From Pseudorasbora parva (taxonomy: Eukaryota; Chordata; Actinopteri; Cypriniformes; Gobionidae): a stretch of DNA of 64,000 bases. Positions 24,135-35,532 of the stretch are shown here, one piece after another. Under the pieces are notes generated by a model, which did not search any database, was not told the DNA's origin, and was given only the letters and a program-made list of their open reading frames with translations. Every line of letters begins with the position of its first letter. Position 1 is the stretch's first letter. The stretch is taken from positions 29,969,047 through 30,033,046 of the forward strand of contig NC_090182.1 in assembly GCF_024679245.1 (NCBI RefSeq). Direction: 5' to 3'. The translations under genes and the position numbers were made by a program.

Positions 24135-25589
24135 CAGTGAGATCAAAATTAGAGAACAACAAACAATTTCCTAAATTTCAAGGTCACTGCTTAGTCCTTT
24201 TTGAAATTATCCTAACAGCAGTTTTAAGCATATTTCACAAGTTAAATATATTCTGAAGTACAGTATATACAACTTAAATAAGACAATAGAAAAATACCTT
24301 CAAGATACCTTCAAGCTTTAGGTGTTAATCTGGCACTTGGTGCTAATTTCTGTAATAATCTGGCAAACCCTATTTAACTTTAAGCAAATTTTCCAATTTT
24401 CACTGACTTTGCAAGATGGCAAGCCACTCTAAGGTGACTGAAACCCTACGACACCAGGTTGTCCAGATGAAGGCCAAAAGGATGACCCTTTCAGCTATTT
24501 CCAAATCTGTCATTTCTAGAATATTGAAGCTTTACAAAGACACTAATTCATTCAAGTACCCCAAAAGGTATGCAAGACCAATGCACAAGAGGACAGGACA
24601 ATGCGGAGACTTTCAATGTGGAATCACATGCAAACACTGCAGCTGGAATTACTCGCCAGTTCAGAGCTGATCACAGTAAGGATGTGTTTGGCCATACAGT
24701 GTCTTGTCATTTAAGAGAATTCAGACTAAATGCTCACTCTGCAGTGACCAAGCCTCTCATCAGCAGAAAGAATCAAAAGGCTAGACTAACCTTTGCTGAG
24801 GAGCATGTTGTGTGAACAGAGGAGAACTGGTCCAAAGTTCATTTTAGTGATAAATGCAAGTTTAATATATTTGTGTCTGATGGGAAATGTTCACCATCAA
24901 ACTGGGGAAAAATTGAACCCAAAAGTGCCCAAAGAAGTCAGTGAAAGTTGGAGGAGGAAGTGGTATGGTTTTGGGGATATTTCTGCAGCAGGAGTTGGGC
25001 CTATTATACAGCTACATGGCAGAACCTCAGAACATGTTTATTAGAACCTCCTTCGGCAACGTGGTTCTTTCACTGCGAGCATCTCCCAATCAGCCCGAAA
25101 TGCCCCCAATCACACTCCAAAACGGCTTAAACAGTTCCTTGAAAGTGAGAGCATTGAAATAATGAAATGGCCAGCCCAAAGTCTGATCTAAACCCCATTG
25201 AAAATCTTTGTAAAATCATTGGCGACAAAGTTATGGCTAAAAAAAACACTACAGTTACCGAACTGTGGAAGAGACCGGAGGAAGAGTGGACCAAGATCAC
25301 ACCGGAACAATCAAAGCAAGGGCCTCTATACCTCCTACTATTTTTTGACTGCTGTAAGCATCACATTTTAGTTGTAATGTTTTTTTTTGTGTGTGCTGCA
25401 TTGGTTATTGTTTGACAAAATAAAGGTTTTTGTTGAAGTACCTTTTTTTTTTTTTTTTTTTTAAACATGCTGGCAGAACAATGGTATACCCACAGCTAAT
25501 CTTCCTTCAAACTTCAAGCAATGAATATCAACAATATTTCTGAAAAAAATCGATTTTTCTAAATTGTTCGCTAATTTTGATCTCCACTG
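24135..25589 (+). mobile_element. Full-length but inactive Tc1-like transposon
   Basis: Complementary ends CAGTGAGATCAAAATTAG (24135-24152) and CTAATTTTGATCTCCACTG (25571-25589) are flanked by TA on both sides (24133-24134, 25590-25591), the Tc1/mariner target. The 1,455-bp length is normal for an intact Tc1 element. Near-matching ends suggest a younger insertion than the other Tc1 copies here, yet the gene is damaged. Confidence 0.93.
24416..25400 (+). pseudogene. Tc1-like transposase pseudogene
   Basis: The ATG at 24416 opens MASHSKVTETLRHQVVQMKA with a first helix-turn-helix that appears shortened (LSAISKSVISRILKLYKDT). After a frameshift near 24570 the DNA-binding half continues (TAAGITRQFRA, GHTVSCHLREFRLNAHSAV, KPLISRKNQKARLTFAEEHV). 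The first catalytic Asp survives in VHFSDKCKF (about 24840). GDISAAGVGPIIQLHGR follows. The segment expected to carry QDNAPCH is replaced by unrelated residues around 25090-25125, so the second Asp is lost. The third motif SDLNPIENLC with its catalytic Glu is present near 25185. At least three frameshifts separate these parts. Confidence 0.9.
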
Positions 25590-25810
25590 TACATCATCTT
25601 TTCTAGAATTATTTGCAGTATAGTTATGACAGGGACAGTCTCTTTGGAGCAACTGTTTCATTGGATAAATAACCCTTTGCTCCTCCCACTTGGTTACTGT
25701 TGCTAACAAACTTGCCAGAATATTTAATAAGAATGAACTGGAGATTTCTGTGGACAGCACAGTTTTCAGCAAATGTGCTTTTAAATCCATTGTATCTGCA
25801 GATTTGTTAA

Positions 25811-26635
25811 AGGGTTACTTCAGCGATTAGCATATGGCTTTGTATCAGTAGAAACCCTGGAGTTTATTCAAATGAACGTGCTCCCCCTCATATCCCCCTG
25901 AGACGAGAGATTTATGCACTTTATTTCTGTAAAAATTCCTCCCTTGCCACAAATTTGACGATACGATACTTTTGACGTGACAAAAGACGATATTTGCGTC
26001 ATCTTTGGAATGTTTGGCCAGAGGCTAAAGACTACAGCCAGCAGAGGGAGCCATTTCCGCATGTTTTCAACCCCCACATGAGGATGGATATCCCACTCAC
26101 AGCACAGCTCGCAGCTGCAGGCATTCATTTAAAAGGATGCTAAGCAATGTAAGTGTTTTAACTTCTCAAATTAATTTCTATGAAAGTTCAGCTTCCAAAG
26201 GCATGAACTGAAAACGCACCAGACTGAACACGCGTTGTGAATGTATGCTGCGAATGTGGTCGCGACTTCCTCAGCTCATCACGAGAGCTCATTATCTTGT
26301 TTATGACGTTAAATTTAATCTGACTCCTAATCTGAGTTAGTGCTGAAGGACTCACACGGCAACTCAATCGTTATATTGAACAGACACGTTCAGTATTTAA
26401 TTGTAGTGTCTTCTCCAACTCAGTCACTGTTCTCCAGTAGCGTGGTTTTGGGAATGACCTCACAGGGCAGCGAAGCATTCTGGGAATTGTAGTCTTTCAT
26501 CCCCATGAGACAAAAATAAATGTTCTTTCTTTTCTCAGTCTAGAAGGCACCAAATTCAAAAATAATTTCACATTTCTACTACATTAATGACTCAGTTTAA
26601 ATACAGATTTATCTTCCCAGTGCTGAAGTACCCCT
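25811..26635. mobile_element. TTAA element with GCTGAAGTACCCCT end
   Basis: TTAA at 25807-25810 and 26636-26639 flanks AGGGTTACTTCAGC and GCTGAAGTACCCCT, inverted repeats of about 14 bp with one mismatch. The 825-bp interior is non-coding and CpG-containing, and carries a perfect ZNF143-type site (26475-26493). Kolobok- or piggyBac-type mobilisation is inferred from TTAA. Confidence 0.8.
26475..26493 (-). promoter_or_regulatory. ZNF143/THAP11-type binding site in a MITE
   Basis: On the minus strand this reads ACTACAATTCCCAGAATGC, which agrees with the known vertebrate ZNF143 (SBS) consensus ACTACAnnTCCCAGnATGC. It sits about 140 bp inside the right end of the TTAA element. Whether it is bound is unknown. 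Confidence 0.65.
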
Positions 26636-26639
26636 TTAA

Positions 26640-27181
26640 GAAACTGTTAAATTAACCAGTGAAGTGATTACAAATTTCAGCAACTGTAAGTGAAAATTGA
26701 TGTAAACACCAATGTGAACGGAGACAAAACTTATTTCAAAGCAATTATGAATGAGTGAGGGAACATAATAACTTCTATAATTTCTTCAACATTTCCACCA
26801 AGATATTGTGAACTCATTAGCAACACTAAGTTGACATGAATCAAAACATGAATGTAATGATGTTAGGTTAACAATAATTTACGGGAGCACATATACAGTA
26901 GATGTTCTTACTGATGTTATAATGTCATACATGTTCATTTTGGAATGAGGTTTGACACAGTTAAATCCATGCCATAGCAATAATTGTAATAATTGACAAT
27001 ATTTTACCGTACTGTTAAAAGTTGAGTTTAAAAGTATCCAAACACACCAATCCAAGAGCAAAAGCTGAGAAAACAACGACAATTGATCATTAACATCTTA
27101 GGCAGGAGTAAATCCCGGGATACACTGCACGAGTTTAGCAATATAGAATCATTACAAATCACACTGCGCGGCATGGATCAA
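26640..27181. other. No gene recognised
   Basis: AT-rich spacer between two TTAA-type repeats, with no recognised structure. Confidence 0.5.
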
Positions 27182-27185
27182 TTAA

Positions 27186-27690
27186 AGGGATAGTTCACCT
27201 AAAAATGTTAATTTGATGTTTATCAGCTTAAAGATGTAGGTGTGTTTGTTACTTCAGTAGAACAAAAATGAAGATTTTTAACTTCAACCGTTGCTCGTAT
27301 ATTGCATGTCAATGCTTTGTTTTTCTATGACAGCCACTATGACAATAATAAACACAGACATACGATTCCATATTAAACACAGCAGATTGTGGCAACACAT
27401 TGATGTCTTAAGACATGAAACAATCAATTTCTTCGATAACCTGAACAGTGGTGTGTTATTTTTTTTTTACCTCGTCAGATGAATTTTATGTATTCCCCAG
27501 CGCAATTACTTTCATCGAAGAAGGTCAAAATCCTAGTGCGATAATAGATATATTTACATGGATACCACATTCAACCGATCTGCTGTATATGATCGCCGAA
27601 AACGATGTCGTGTTGATTTCATGCCGCTTGTTTATTGGCTGGTCAGTAGGCATAGGCCTTGTGTGATGATCATGCTGAATTGCTAACACT
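27186..27690 (+). repeat. TTAA-type repeat with AGGGATAGTTCACC start
   Basis: After TTAA (27182-27185) it starts AGGGATAGTTCACCTAAAAA and shares AAGATGTAGGTGTGTTTGTT and ATATTGCATGTCA with the short element at 45805-46002. The continuing sequence (ACATTGATGTCTTAAGACATGAAAC, then a poly-T and TACCTC) fits the longer form of this fish family. No closing inverted repeat is visible before the hAT element at 27692, so the right part may be truncated. Confidence 0.65.
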
Positions 27691-27691
27691 A

Positions 27692-29266
27692 TTAGGGATG
27701 TTAACCGATGATCGCTTGACCGATGGTTGACCATATCAACGTTAACTGATCAAAGTTGTCGGTTGTCGGTAAAAAAAAAAAAATCTCTAAATTAGGGTGA
27801 ACTAAATAGCCATCTCATTCTAAAATCTTTTAGTGTGAAGTGAACAAATCCCTCACACTCATCAAACTCGCCTGTTTGTACTTAATAAACCAATAAAAAC
27901 ATTTGGCACGAGGTCACAGCTTTTGGGTTTGGTGCTCACAAGGTTTGCAAAAAGTAAACAGACTAAAACACTCGAGGTTAGAGCCAGGGCAGACGACAGT
28001 ATGAAGCGTGCAAAGAAAAGTAGTGTGGGACCATTTCACCATAAAGAACAAGAAGTCCTCGCTGCAGCCTGAAGCACAATGACGTACTGTATCAGATCCA
28101 ACACGTACTGGACGCGCATGTGCAGTGGTTTCATTCACAATTCGATGACGTCATATCCGCATGCGCAGTAGAGTTTTGGGGACATCATTGAATGCACAGG
28201 AGAGTTTGCTGGATAGATAAATAGGCTACTCAAACCACTCGCGCAAAAATAATGATTAATAACATCAGGACACACGTTTTGCATTTTCCCTTGAATGTGT
28301 AGGTTACTGGTATTTTAAGTTCTTTACAGATCGTGTTGCATTGTACCTTGAGGATTAAAATTACACAGACAATTACTTGACTCATTTTCCTTCCCCTCAA
28401 CAGCTAGTATGATCAGAATATAAAATTCTAACTGTTTTGCATGCATGTACAGCAAAGCTAGGATAATTTAAGCATCGCATTTATGAAAAGATGATTTATT
28501 CATCAATAATTACTTAATACTATTTATCAGTACTACAATTACACAGTAGAACATCATCTATATACAATATTGATCATACATGTCACTAAGACTATGCATG
28601 CGCATTATAAATTAACCCAGAGATCGGTATGAATGACATTGCCATAACGATCTACCATCCAGTACGCATTGGGTCTGATCCAGCTACGTCATCGTGCTAC
28701 AAGCTGCAGCGAGGGGTGTCTCAAAAAGAACGACACAGATGTAAGTTGCAACTTGTGTGATACAGTGCTTAAATACAGTAGTAGCACATCATATTTCTTT
28801 ATTATTGTTAGCACTACCTCGTACTAAAGCGTCGTCTCTTCGGAGCTGTCATTTTCTTAAATGAGCTGTGGCAATGTTTCAAATGAGCTTCTTACGCTAG
28901 ACAAATGCCTTTATTTTCAACACGATCACCTTGTACCCAAACCATTTTGAAACTAAGGAGCCATTTGTCCTCCGATTACAAACAAGCTCCTCTGCGCCGC
29001 GTTTGCGTGTTTGCGGGAGTCATGTTTTGCGCTGTAGGGGATTTTTAAAGAAAATTGACGTGAGTGGAAGGCAGGCGGCGGCGCCGGGACAGTGTGTGTG
29101 AGAGCGGTAGGCAGAGAGATGCGACAGAGTTGCGAGATTGCTGGCGCGGCTCGCGGCTGTTATTTCAAATAGCGCAGATTATTTTAAATTAATCGGTTAA
29201 CCGGTTTAAACCGGCTAATGAGGCTCAGTGGTCGGCCAAGAAAATGTGTAGTTTTCGCCATCCCCA
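27692..29266 (+). mobile_element. hAT-type element relic
   Basis: Ends TAGGGATG (27692) and CATCCCCA (29266) are inverted repeats with one mismatch, flanked by AACACTAT (27684-27691) and GACACTAT (29267-29274), a 7-of-8 match to an 8-bp target duplication. Both facts indicate hAT. The interior has two BED-finger-like remnants and an imperfect inverted repeat (28028-28118 against 28640-28735), so it has been rearranged. A CpG- and GC-rich block (28980-29160) may be promoter-like. Confidence 0.8.
28732..28795 (+). pseudogene. BED zinc-finger remnant of a hAT transposase
   Basis: The plus strand reads DTDVSCNLCDTVLKYSSST, with the CxxC pair and the LKYSSST tail usual in N-terminal BED fingers of hAT transposases. 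A second piece, MKRAKKSSVGPFHHKEQEVL, begins at 28001 and resembles the residues just before the finger (KRxxSSVWxxF...). In a working protein the two would be contiguous; here about 730 bp including an inverted duplication separates them. The His pair completing the finger and the whole RNase-H-like catalytic domain are missing. This is clear support for hAT origin, but not a gene. Confidence 0.6.
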
Positions 29267-30565
29267 GACACTATAAGACAATTTTTTTGTAGGCCATCAT
29301 TGGTTGCAAGTCCTCTCTCATTGTACGACATAGTACCAATGATTAGGAGCACTGATCACAGAAATCGCCACGATTGTTTCACAAAGGCAATCTTTCGTCT
29401 GGGACAGCCAGAAACCATGCCGCGTGTCCCGGGCTTTAGAGGAGGGTCAATGGTCCGATCTTTGTTCTCCTATTGTTCAAATAGCATTGCTAAATATCAT
29501 AACACATGCTTGCACTAACAGCCTGTTGCAAATATGAATCAGTGCAAATGTAGTGGTTATTGTTATAAAAGCATATACACATTGAAGCTACACTCTGATG
29601 AGTATGCAACAAGTCTGCATGAAAAGAGGAAATCATCCACATCTACATACTCTTTAAGAATTCAAACTGTGAGAAGAAACTGTGTTTCTCCATCCAACAA
29701 TCCATTATAAATTATTACTCTCTCTGTGTCTAATGGGGATGGTTTTCAACATATTTAGACTAAATCACCTTATCATCCAAATTAATTTGTACAAACAATA
29801 TTACACTATCCTAAAGCTTTTATTTAAAAAAATTACAAACTAAACATTCACTGCAAACACCACAGATATATTTTACTCACTCATAAATACTGTATGCCGT
29901 CTCTCCGCTGCTCTAAATATTTTCAGTCAATCTAATGCTATTTAATGAGCATAAAATTGCAGAGGAAGACCATTTACCCCAAATAAAAAACACGTTGGAC
30001 AGACTGGCACTCGGGTCATTATCGTTCCATTTTCTAGGCAACGGTGCTCTCACAGAAAGTGCCTCAGGTGTTATTACGTGCTGCGGTAGAAACTCGATAG
30101 CCAAGTCCCGTGAGATTGACTCTGGCATAGGTTCAGGTTTGGCCAGCGGGGTGGAAGTGGAAATTGAGCTCTGAGGATCAGAGGGAGGTGAGTTGGATGG
30201 GGAGGGGGGGTGTTTACTCGACACTGCCACTGAATTGTGCGGTTCAACTGAGGGGCAGCCACCTGTCACTAGGCTATCCCTTTACCTCAACCAGTCGTAC
30301 ACAGTTCGTCTCCTTGTTCAGACTGACTCCCCGCCGGCCCTCTGGCAAACACTCTCTGTGTTCCTTAAGACTCCCATGTGGTCTTCCACATGTCTGCCAT
30401 GTAACAAACTGTCAGGTGATGGGATAGAGTGGCTGAAATCATGCAAACACTTAACATATTGAATTACTCTCAGTACATGTTCAAGCTATATACATAACCT
30501 GATAAGCATCAACTACTAATATTGATCCATGCTGCATTTGTTAATTTATGTCAAAATGTATTTAG
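29267..30565. other. Single-copy-looking DNA with one candidate exon
   Basis: No transposon ends seen. The segment 29913-30269 is unusually open on both strands and CpG-bearing for this window; it is listed separately. Confidence 0.5.
29913..30269 (-). CDS. Possible host-gene exon, unidentified
   Basis: The minus strand is open for 118 codons. It is Ser/Pro-rich at first (KHPPSPSNSPPSDPQSSIST), then PMPESISRDLAIEFLPQHV and LSVRAPLPRKWNDNDPSASL. A plausible acceptor (GGCTGCCCCTCAG) lies near 30253, and weak donor-like GT sites follow the last segment near 29980. CpG dinucleotides persist through the frame, unusual in old methylated fish DNA. However the plus strand is also open for 79 codons over much of the same DNA (29935-30174), so openness alone proves little. 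I recognise no domain. It could be an exon, a processed-gene relic or chance. Confidence 0.2.
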   Translation of the reverse strand: MTGGCPSVEPHNSVAVSSKHPPSPSNSPPSDPQSSISTSTPLAKPEPMPESISRDLAIEFLPQHVITPEALSVRAPLPRKWNDNDPSASLSNVFFIWGKWSSSAILCSLNSIRLTENI

Positions 30566-30569
30566 TTAA

Positions 30570-31297
30570 AGGGTTAATTCACCCAAAAATTCTGTCATTA
30601 ATTACCTACCCTCATGTCGTTTGACACCCGTAAGATCTCAGTTCATCTTCGAACACAAATTAAGATATTTTGTTGAAATCCGATGGCTCAGAAAGGCCTC
30701 CATTGACACCAATGTCATTTCCTCTCTCAAGACCCACAAAAGCAGCTAAAGACGTCATTACAAAGCCTATCTCACTACAGCGGTTCTGCAATAATTTTAT
30801 GAAGCAACGACAATAGTTTTTGTGCGCAAAAATAAATAAATAACTTATATAGTGATGGGCCGATTTTAAAATAAATACATCTCAGTGCTTAATAAATCAG
30901 CGTATCTATTCATGATTCGGATCAAAGTCACATGAATCCGAATTGTGAATTGATTTGCTAATCAAAACACTTTGAGGCTTCAGGAAGCAGTGTTTTGAAA
31001 TTGGCCATCTCTTTATAAGTCGTTATTTTGGATTTTTTTGCCCACAAAAACTATTCTCGTCATTCATAAAATTATTGTAGAACCACTGTAGTGAGATGGA
31101 CTTTGTAACAACTTATGGGCCTTTATGGGTCTTGAGAGAGGAAATGACATTGGTGTCAATGGAGGCCTTTTTGAGCCATCGGATTTTAACAAAAATATCT
31201 TAATTTGTGTCCCGAAGATGAACGGAGGTCTTACGGGTGTCGAAACACATGAGTGTAAGTAATTTATGTCAGAATTTTCATTTTTGGGTGAACTAAC
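30570..31297. mobile_element. Palindromic TTAA element (AGGGTTA.TTCACCC family)
   Basis: TTAA (30566-30569) precedes AGGGTTAATTCACCC. The two halves are complementary over hundreds of bases: CCATTGACACCAATGTCATTTCC (30701-30723) is mirrored at 31141-31163, and ATCTCAGTTCATCTTCG is mirrored near 31215. The centre (30850-31015) carries ATTCATGATTCGGAT. The right end keeps GGGTGAACTAA but has lost the final CCTTTAA. Other members: 35068-35337 (half) and 50512-53095. Confidence 0.85.
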
Positions 31298-32193
31298 TCG
31301 AAGAAGCCACAGGTTCTGTAGTTTTGATACCATTCGTTCATGAAATACATGGCAATCCACAATCTCTTACTGTGTTTTCATATTTCATGTCAGTCAATTT
31401 AAAAGAGCTAAAGCTAGTCATATGACTCTACTGTGAAGATATCGCACTAGTGCACAAATAAAACTGCGTAATATTTCAACTTGGTTCTCGAGGCATCGCG
31501 GATATCTTATTTTATCGCTCTAAAACACCAGAAGATTATTTATAGTGCACTTTAAAGACACAAAAGCCTCTTTACAAGGAGAGAAAAGGAAAGAAAAAAG
31601 CGTTGTGCAAAGAAAATGCATTAAAATGTCATTTGAAATTCCACAAAAGGCAATTTAGCCTCACGAAGACCATATAAAAACCACTAAAAGATGACAAAAG
31701 GGCAATGAGAAGGCAGATGAGACACTAGCGCTAAAATCCAAGTTTATTTTTTGAAAATGCAAGGTTATAATGGATGGAAAATGAAAGCAATGTTGTATGT
31801 CAGATGGCAGAGGCTGTGCCCACCAGCTGCGGCTGATGACCCGGAGAGAGAAACTGAAGCTGTCATAACTGCTTGCTGAATTCATTATAACAGGAGGAAG
31901 TGACACACGGCCATCCTTGAAGTTCTTTTCTACCTAAACAATGCCTTACTGATGAAGAGCAGAATTCGGCGGCTCATTTAAGAACAATATGCTTGACAAT
32001 TAGAAGAGAGAGACTGTGTGCTCAGCCTCTCCCTGTTAATTGTAGGTTGTGGGCTTTTCAAAGATGCACCGGCAGTGAATCTGTGGGAAGGCAAACTGAA
32101 CTGAAACAACAAACCATTGTGTTCATGCAATCCTATATTTGAAGAAATGTATTATTAAAATGTTATCACATACTGGATCTCTGAATCACTCTG
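31298..32193. other. No gene recognised
   Basis: AT-rich DNA; the 81-codon minus frame at 31661-31906 shows no known domain. Confidence 0.5.
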
Positions 32194-32445
32194 AAAGGGA
32201 TATTTCACCCCAAAATTCAAGTTCTGTCGTCGTTTCATGCAATTTCAAAGCTTTCTGAAAACAAAGGGGGATGTTAGGCAGAATGACAGCCTCAGTCACC
32301 ATACACTTTCATCATATGGGATAAAAAAGATTAAGATGAGATATTCTGCCAAACATCTCCCTTTGTGTTCCACGGAAGAACGAGTCGTACGGGTTTTGAA
32401 CAACATCAGGGCGAGTAAACGATGAGATTCATTTTGAGGTGATCA
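32194..32445. mobile_element. Degraded palindromic MITE (AGGGATATTTCACCCC type)
   Basis: Starts AAAGGGATATTTCACCCC, continues with AATTCAAGTTCTGTCGTCGT, and its right half (GTTCCACGGAAGAACGAGTC, then GAGTAAACGATGAGATTCAT and a GAGGTGA end) is the inverted counterpart. This arrangement is the very common fish palindromic MITE. TTAA flanks are no longer intact. Confidence 0.7.
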
Positions 32446-32664
32446 TCTTTAATTTCATCTCTTACAACCGTAAAAGATCAAAGTATCGACTTCATCTGAA
32501 AAGATAAATGATGTCCGATTTGTGCGTCGCTCTTTAAGTTGTAATGATTCGCAAAGCATTTTGTAAATCACTTGACTATGAACAAGAAATGTATATGAAA
32601 TTGACATGTTGCAGCTACATTTACATAAGCTAGAGAAAAACATTGTCATAAACAACAGTATTAA

Positions 32665-33560
32665 CCCTTAAATTCATACCTCGGGTCTTTAGTGACCCAG
32701 GACGTCATTCCCTACCCTCCTCCTCATTCATTTTTTAAAAGTTATACATCAACCTTCTTACTCTTAGTATTCCTCAATCAATTTATTATAAACAATATAA
32801 CAAGAAGAAATAATACATTTATAAAAATACATGTTTTCCCATTCATGTTTTGTATAGAGTTGCTGACAACCCGTGTAACAGTGCAGTTATATTTTTTTTC
32901 CTGTACAATAATAATTGAATCCTTGATGACTGAATAAGTGCCGTGCACCTTTACACCACAAAGTGGCGATGTCTGATACACAATGACAAAGTGGCGTTTC
33001 ACTCATAGTTAGCGCAGGCAGAAAACAAAAGAATAGGAAGAATCATCAGTAAAAATTTAAACGGCTCAGAGATTTACTGCAGAGCAAGTGCTGAAGGAAA
33101 TCAAATATTAGTGTCAATGCCACTTGACGGTGGATCTGTTGAAGTGAGCAGTCAGCGATCAAAATATTGCTTTTGAAGATGTTGAAAATTATGTTTTGAG
33201 AACGTGTTTGAAATGCTGAATGCACTGGGAAATTAGCTCTGACGAGGACAGTGATGATAACATCTGTACAAACAAGCTCCAAAAGCTAACAAAATATGCT
33301 TTATTTTATCTTCTGTAACTGTCGCTCTAATATCAGGAGAGTTTTATATATTATCGTGACCGGTAGAGACCCATCCGTGTTAGATATAGATCCGGGTCCC
33401 TAAAGACCCGAAAATAATGATTAGCGAAACACTCATTTCGCCACAAAATGTATGTCATTGAATATGTTCCACTGTTTTTACACATATTTAGTGAAAGATA
33501 TGCATTTACTTGCATTATACAAATTCTTTACGCAATTCTGCTCCGCTGGGTCCCTGAGGG
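32665..33560 (+). mobile_element. piggyBac-type non-autonomous element
   Basis: TTAA at 32661-32664 and 33561-33564 flanks ends starting CCCT: CCCTTAAATTCATACC at the left and, complemented, CCCTCAGGGACCCAGC at the right. Hairpin-forming GGGTCTTTAGTGACCC at 32683-32698 and GGGTCCCTAAAGACCC at 33394-33409 are subterminal, as in known piggyBac families. Plus-strand residues RFTAEQVLKEI (near 33068) and TSDEDSDDN (near 33238) resemble the acidic N-terminus of piggyBac transposases, so this is an internally deleted relic of an autonomous copy. Confidence 0.82.
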
Positions 33561-33564
33561 TTAA

Positions 33565-35063
33565 ATAAACCAACCGAATTCGCTAAAATGAATCAGACTT
33601 CCCAATGATAATTAGCAAAGATTCTTTAGACATAAATACACGACAGTGTTTATAGTACAGTCTCAGTAGACAGCCAGCCACTATGTTTGCAAATATCATT
33701 TCCCATACACAAGAACGGAATGTTGTAAATGGATCCAAGATTATCATGTTTCATTTAAGATGGGTAAGATGGGTACGAACTTTCCCAGCATGTCTGGCTG
33801 ATTCCTTCAGAGGTATGCCAGTTTGCTTTTGTTAGTGTTGTGGATAGATTTCCCTTCCCAAGCTCTGGAATCCAGCAGGCTGACTGGGTGGCAACAATGT
33901 GGGTCTTTATTCGCTCCTTAAGGCAGAGCGGTGGAACGCCTACACATGGCGAGTGCACTGATCCACACGCTATGGCCTTCAGCCCAACCAGGATGACAAT
34001 TAAGCCAGACAGGACAAAACTGCAAGGCTCATACAGAAACACCCAGGAAAATGTGACACTTTAGGAGTCATAAATAACTGACTTTCACTGTCACTATAGT
34101 TCATGTTGCTGTGCACGTGTGACTTCAAGCAAAGTGGATTTAGGCGACAAGGAAGTGAGGGAACTAATGACTTACTTTGTTGGATTTAATGTTGCGTTGG
34201 CATTGACTAATTACATACATTTGCCTGCTCGATCTTTCCTCATTACCACGAACGGAGAATTGGGCACATAGTTCATTTCCTGTTCATGTTCAGGGCAGGA
34301 ATAGGTGGAGAAGAGGGTCCAAATGAACTGCATGAGATTTGTGATGACGCATCAAAGTAATTAGTCGTTCTTTTTTCTCAACAAGCACTTTTAACTCTTC
34401 CGAGTTTGTAGCACCGATCCAATCTGGGCGCAGCAATTAGGTTATGGCTGTTTTCTTCCGAATGCAAATATCCGAAATGAAAGTGGGTGCCCTGACGTCT
34501 CGTAAAATGTACTTATGACAAACTGCTCTAGCCTCCATCCATGTAATTAATATTTGGGCAAGCAGAAGTCAGAACCAAGAACAGCAATATGCAAATCACT
34601 AGAGCGCTCAGTAGAACGGAATCATAAAATATGCATGAGCAGAAAAAGGCGAAAAACCCTTGCTTGTTAGAGATCAATACTTTAGAAAGCTGTTAACGTA
34701 ACAACAGGTGAAGTGCTAAGTAAAATATGACAAATGACACACAGCATAGCTTAACGCTGACTTCAGCACAACATTCACTTTACTAGGAACATGTACAGAT
34801 AAAAGCAAGGAACAGGGTGAATTCAGGTAAATTTGGCAACTCCTTGACATTTAGATCAACAATATTTGTGACCTGTGCTGGCAAAAGGAGTCGGAATGTG
34901 CACAGGATCATTTCAAACTACAAGGTACAATTTTTATTTTGGTCCATCCATATGAAGGTTTTTACAAAAATGTGTTCATTAATTAGTTTAAAATTATTGT
35001 CAAGGTGAATATTCACGCAAACATTATCTGTTGTGTCTAATGCAATATCGGCTGACTGTTTCA
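33565..35063. other. Single-copy-looking DNA, no gene recognised
   Basis: No transposon ends. Opposed frames at 33755-34042 (-) and 33840-34064 (+) share the same DNA and resemble no known protein. Confidence 0.5.
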
Positions 35064-35067
35064 TTAA

Positions 35068-35337
35068 AGGGTTAGTTTACCCAAAAATGAAAATTCTGTC
35101 ATTAATTACTTACCCTAATGTCATTCAACACCCGTAAGATCTCCGTTCATCTTCGGAACACAAATTAAGATATTTTTGTTGAAATCCAATGGCTTAGACA
35201 GGCCTCCATTGACACCAATGTCATTTCCTCTGTCAAGACCCATAAAAGCCACTAAAGACGTTGTTACAAAGCCCATCTCACAGTTGTTCTACAATCATTT
35301 TATGAAGCGACAGGAATAGATTTTGTGTGCAAAACTA
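35068..35337 (+). mobile_element. Half copy of the palindromic TTAA family
   Basis: TTAA (35064-35067) then AGGGTTAGTTTACCC and the left half of the family seen at 30570-31297, including CCATTGACACCAATGTCATT. It stops near 35337, before the centre, and abuts a hAT-type end. Confidence 0.8.
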
Positions 35338-35532
35338 ACCCAACACACTTTAACTGTGCAGTAAGTGGTCATTTTCTGACACAAATTTTTGAAATGTAGG
35401 CTTAAATCTTTTAATTTTTCTGAAAAATGCTTGATTTTCACCGAACACGTAGTCATATCGTATTGTAACGATATCGAAATATCTGGCATGAAAATCGAGA
35501 TATTAAATTTTGTCCATATCGTTCAGCCCTAT
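35338..35532 (-). repeat. hAT-type end fragment
   Basis: It ends CCATATCGTTCAGCCCTA at 35515-35532, and the complement TAGGGCTGAACGATATGG is a typical fish hAT end with ATATCG-rich subterminal sequence (35455-35530). No partner end found; probably truncated by recombination with the TTAA half element. Confidence 0.6.
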
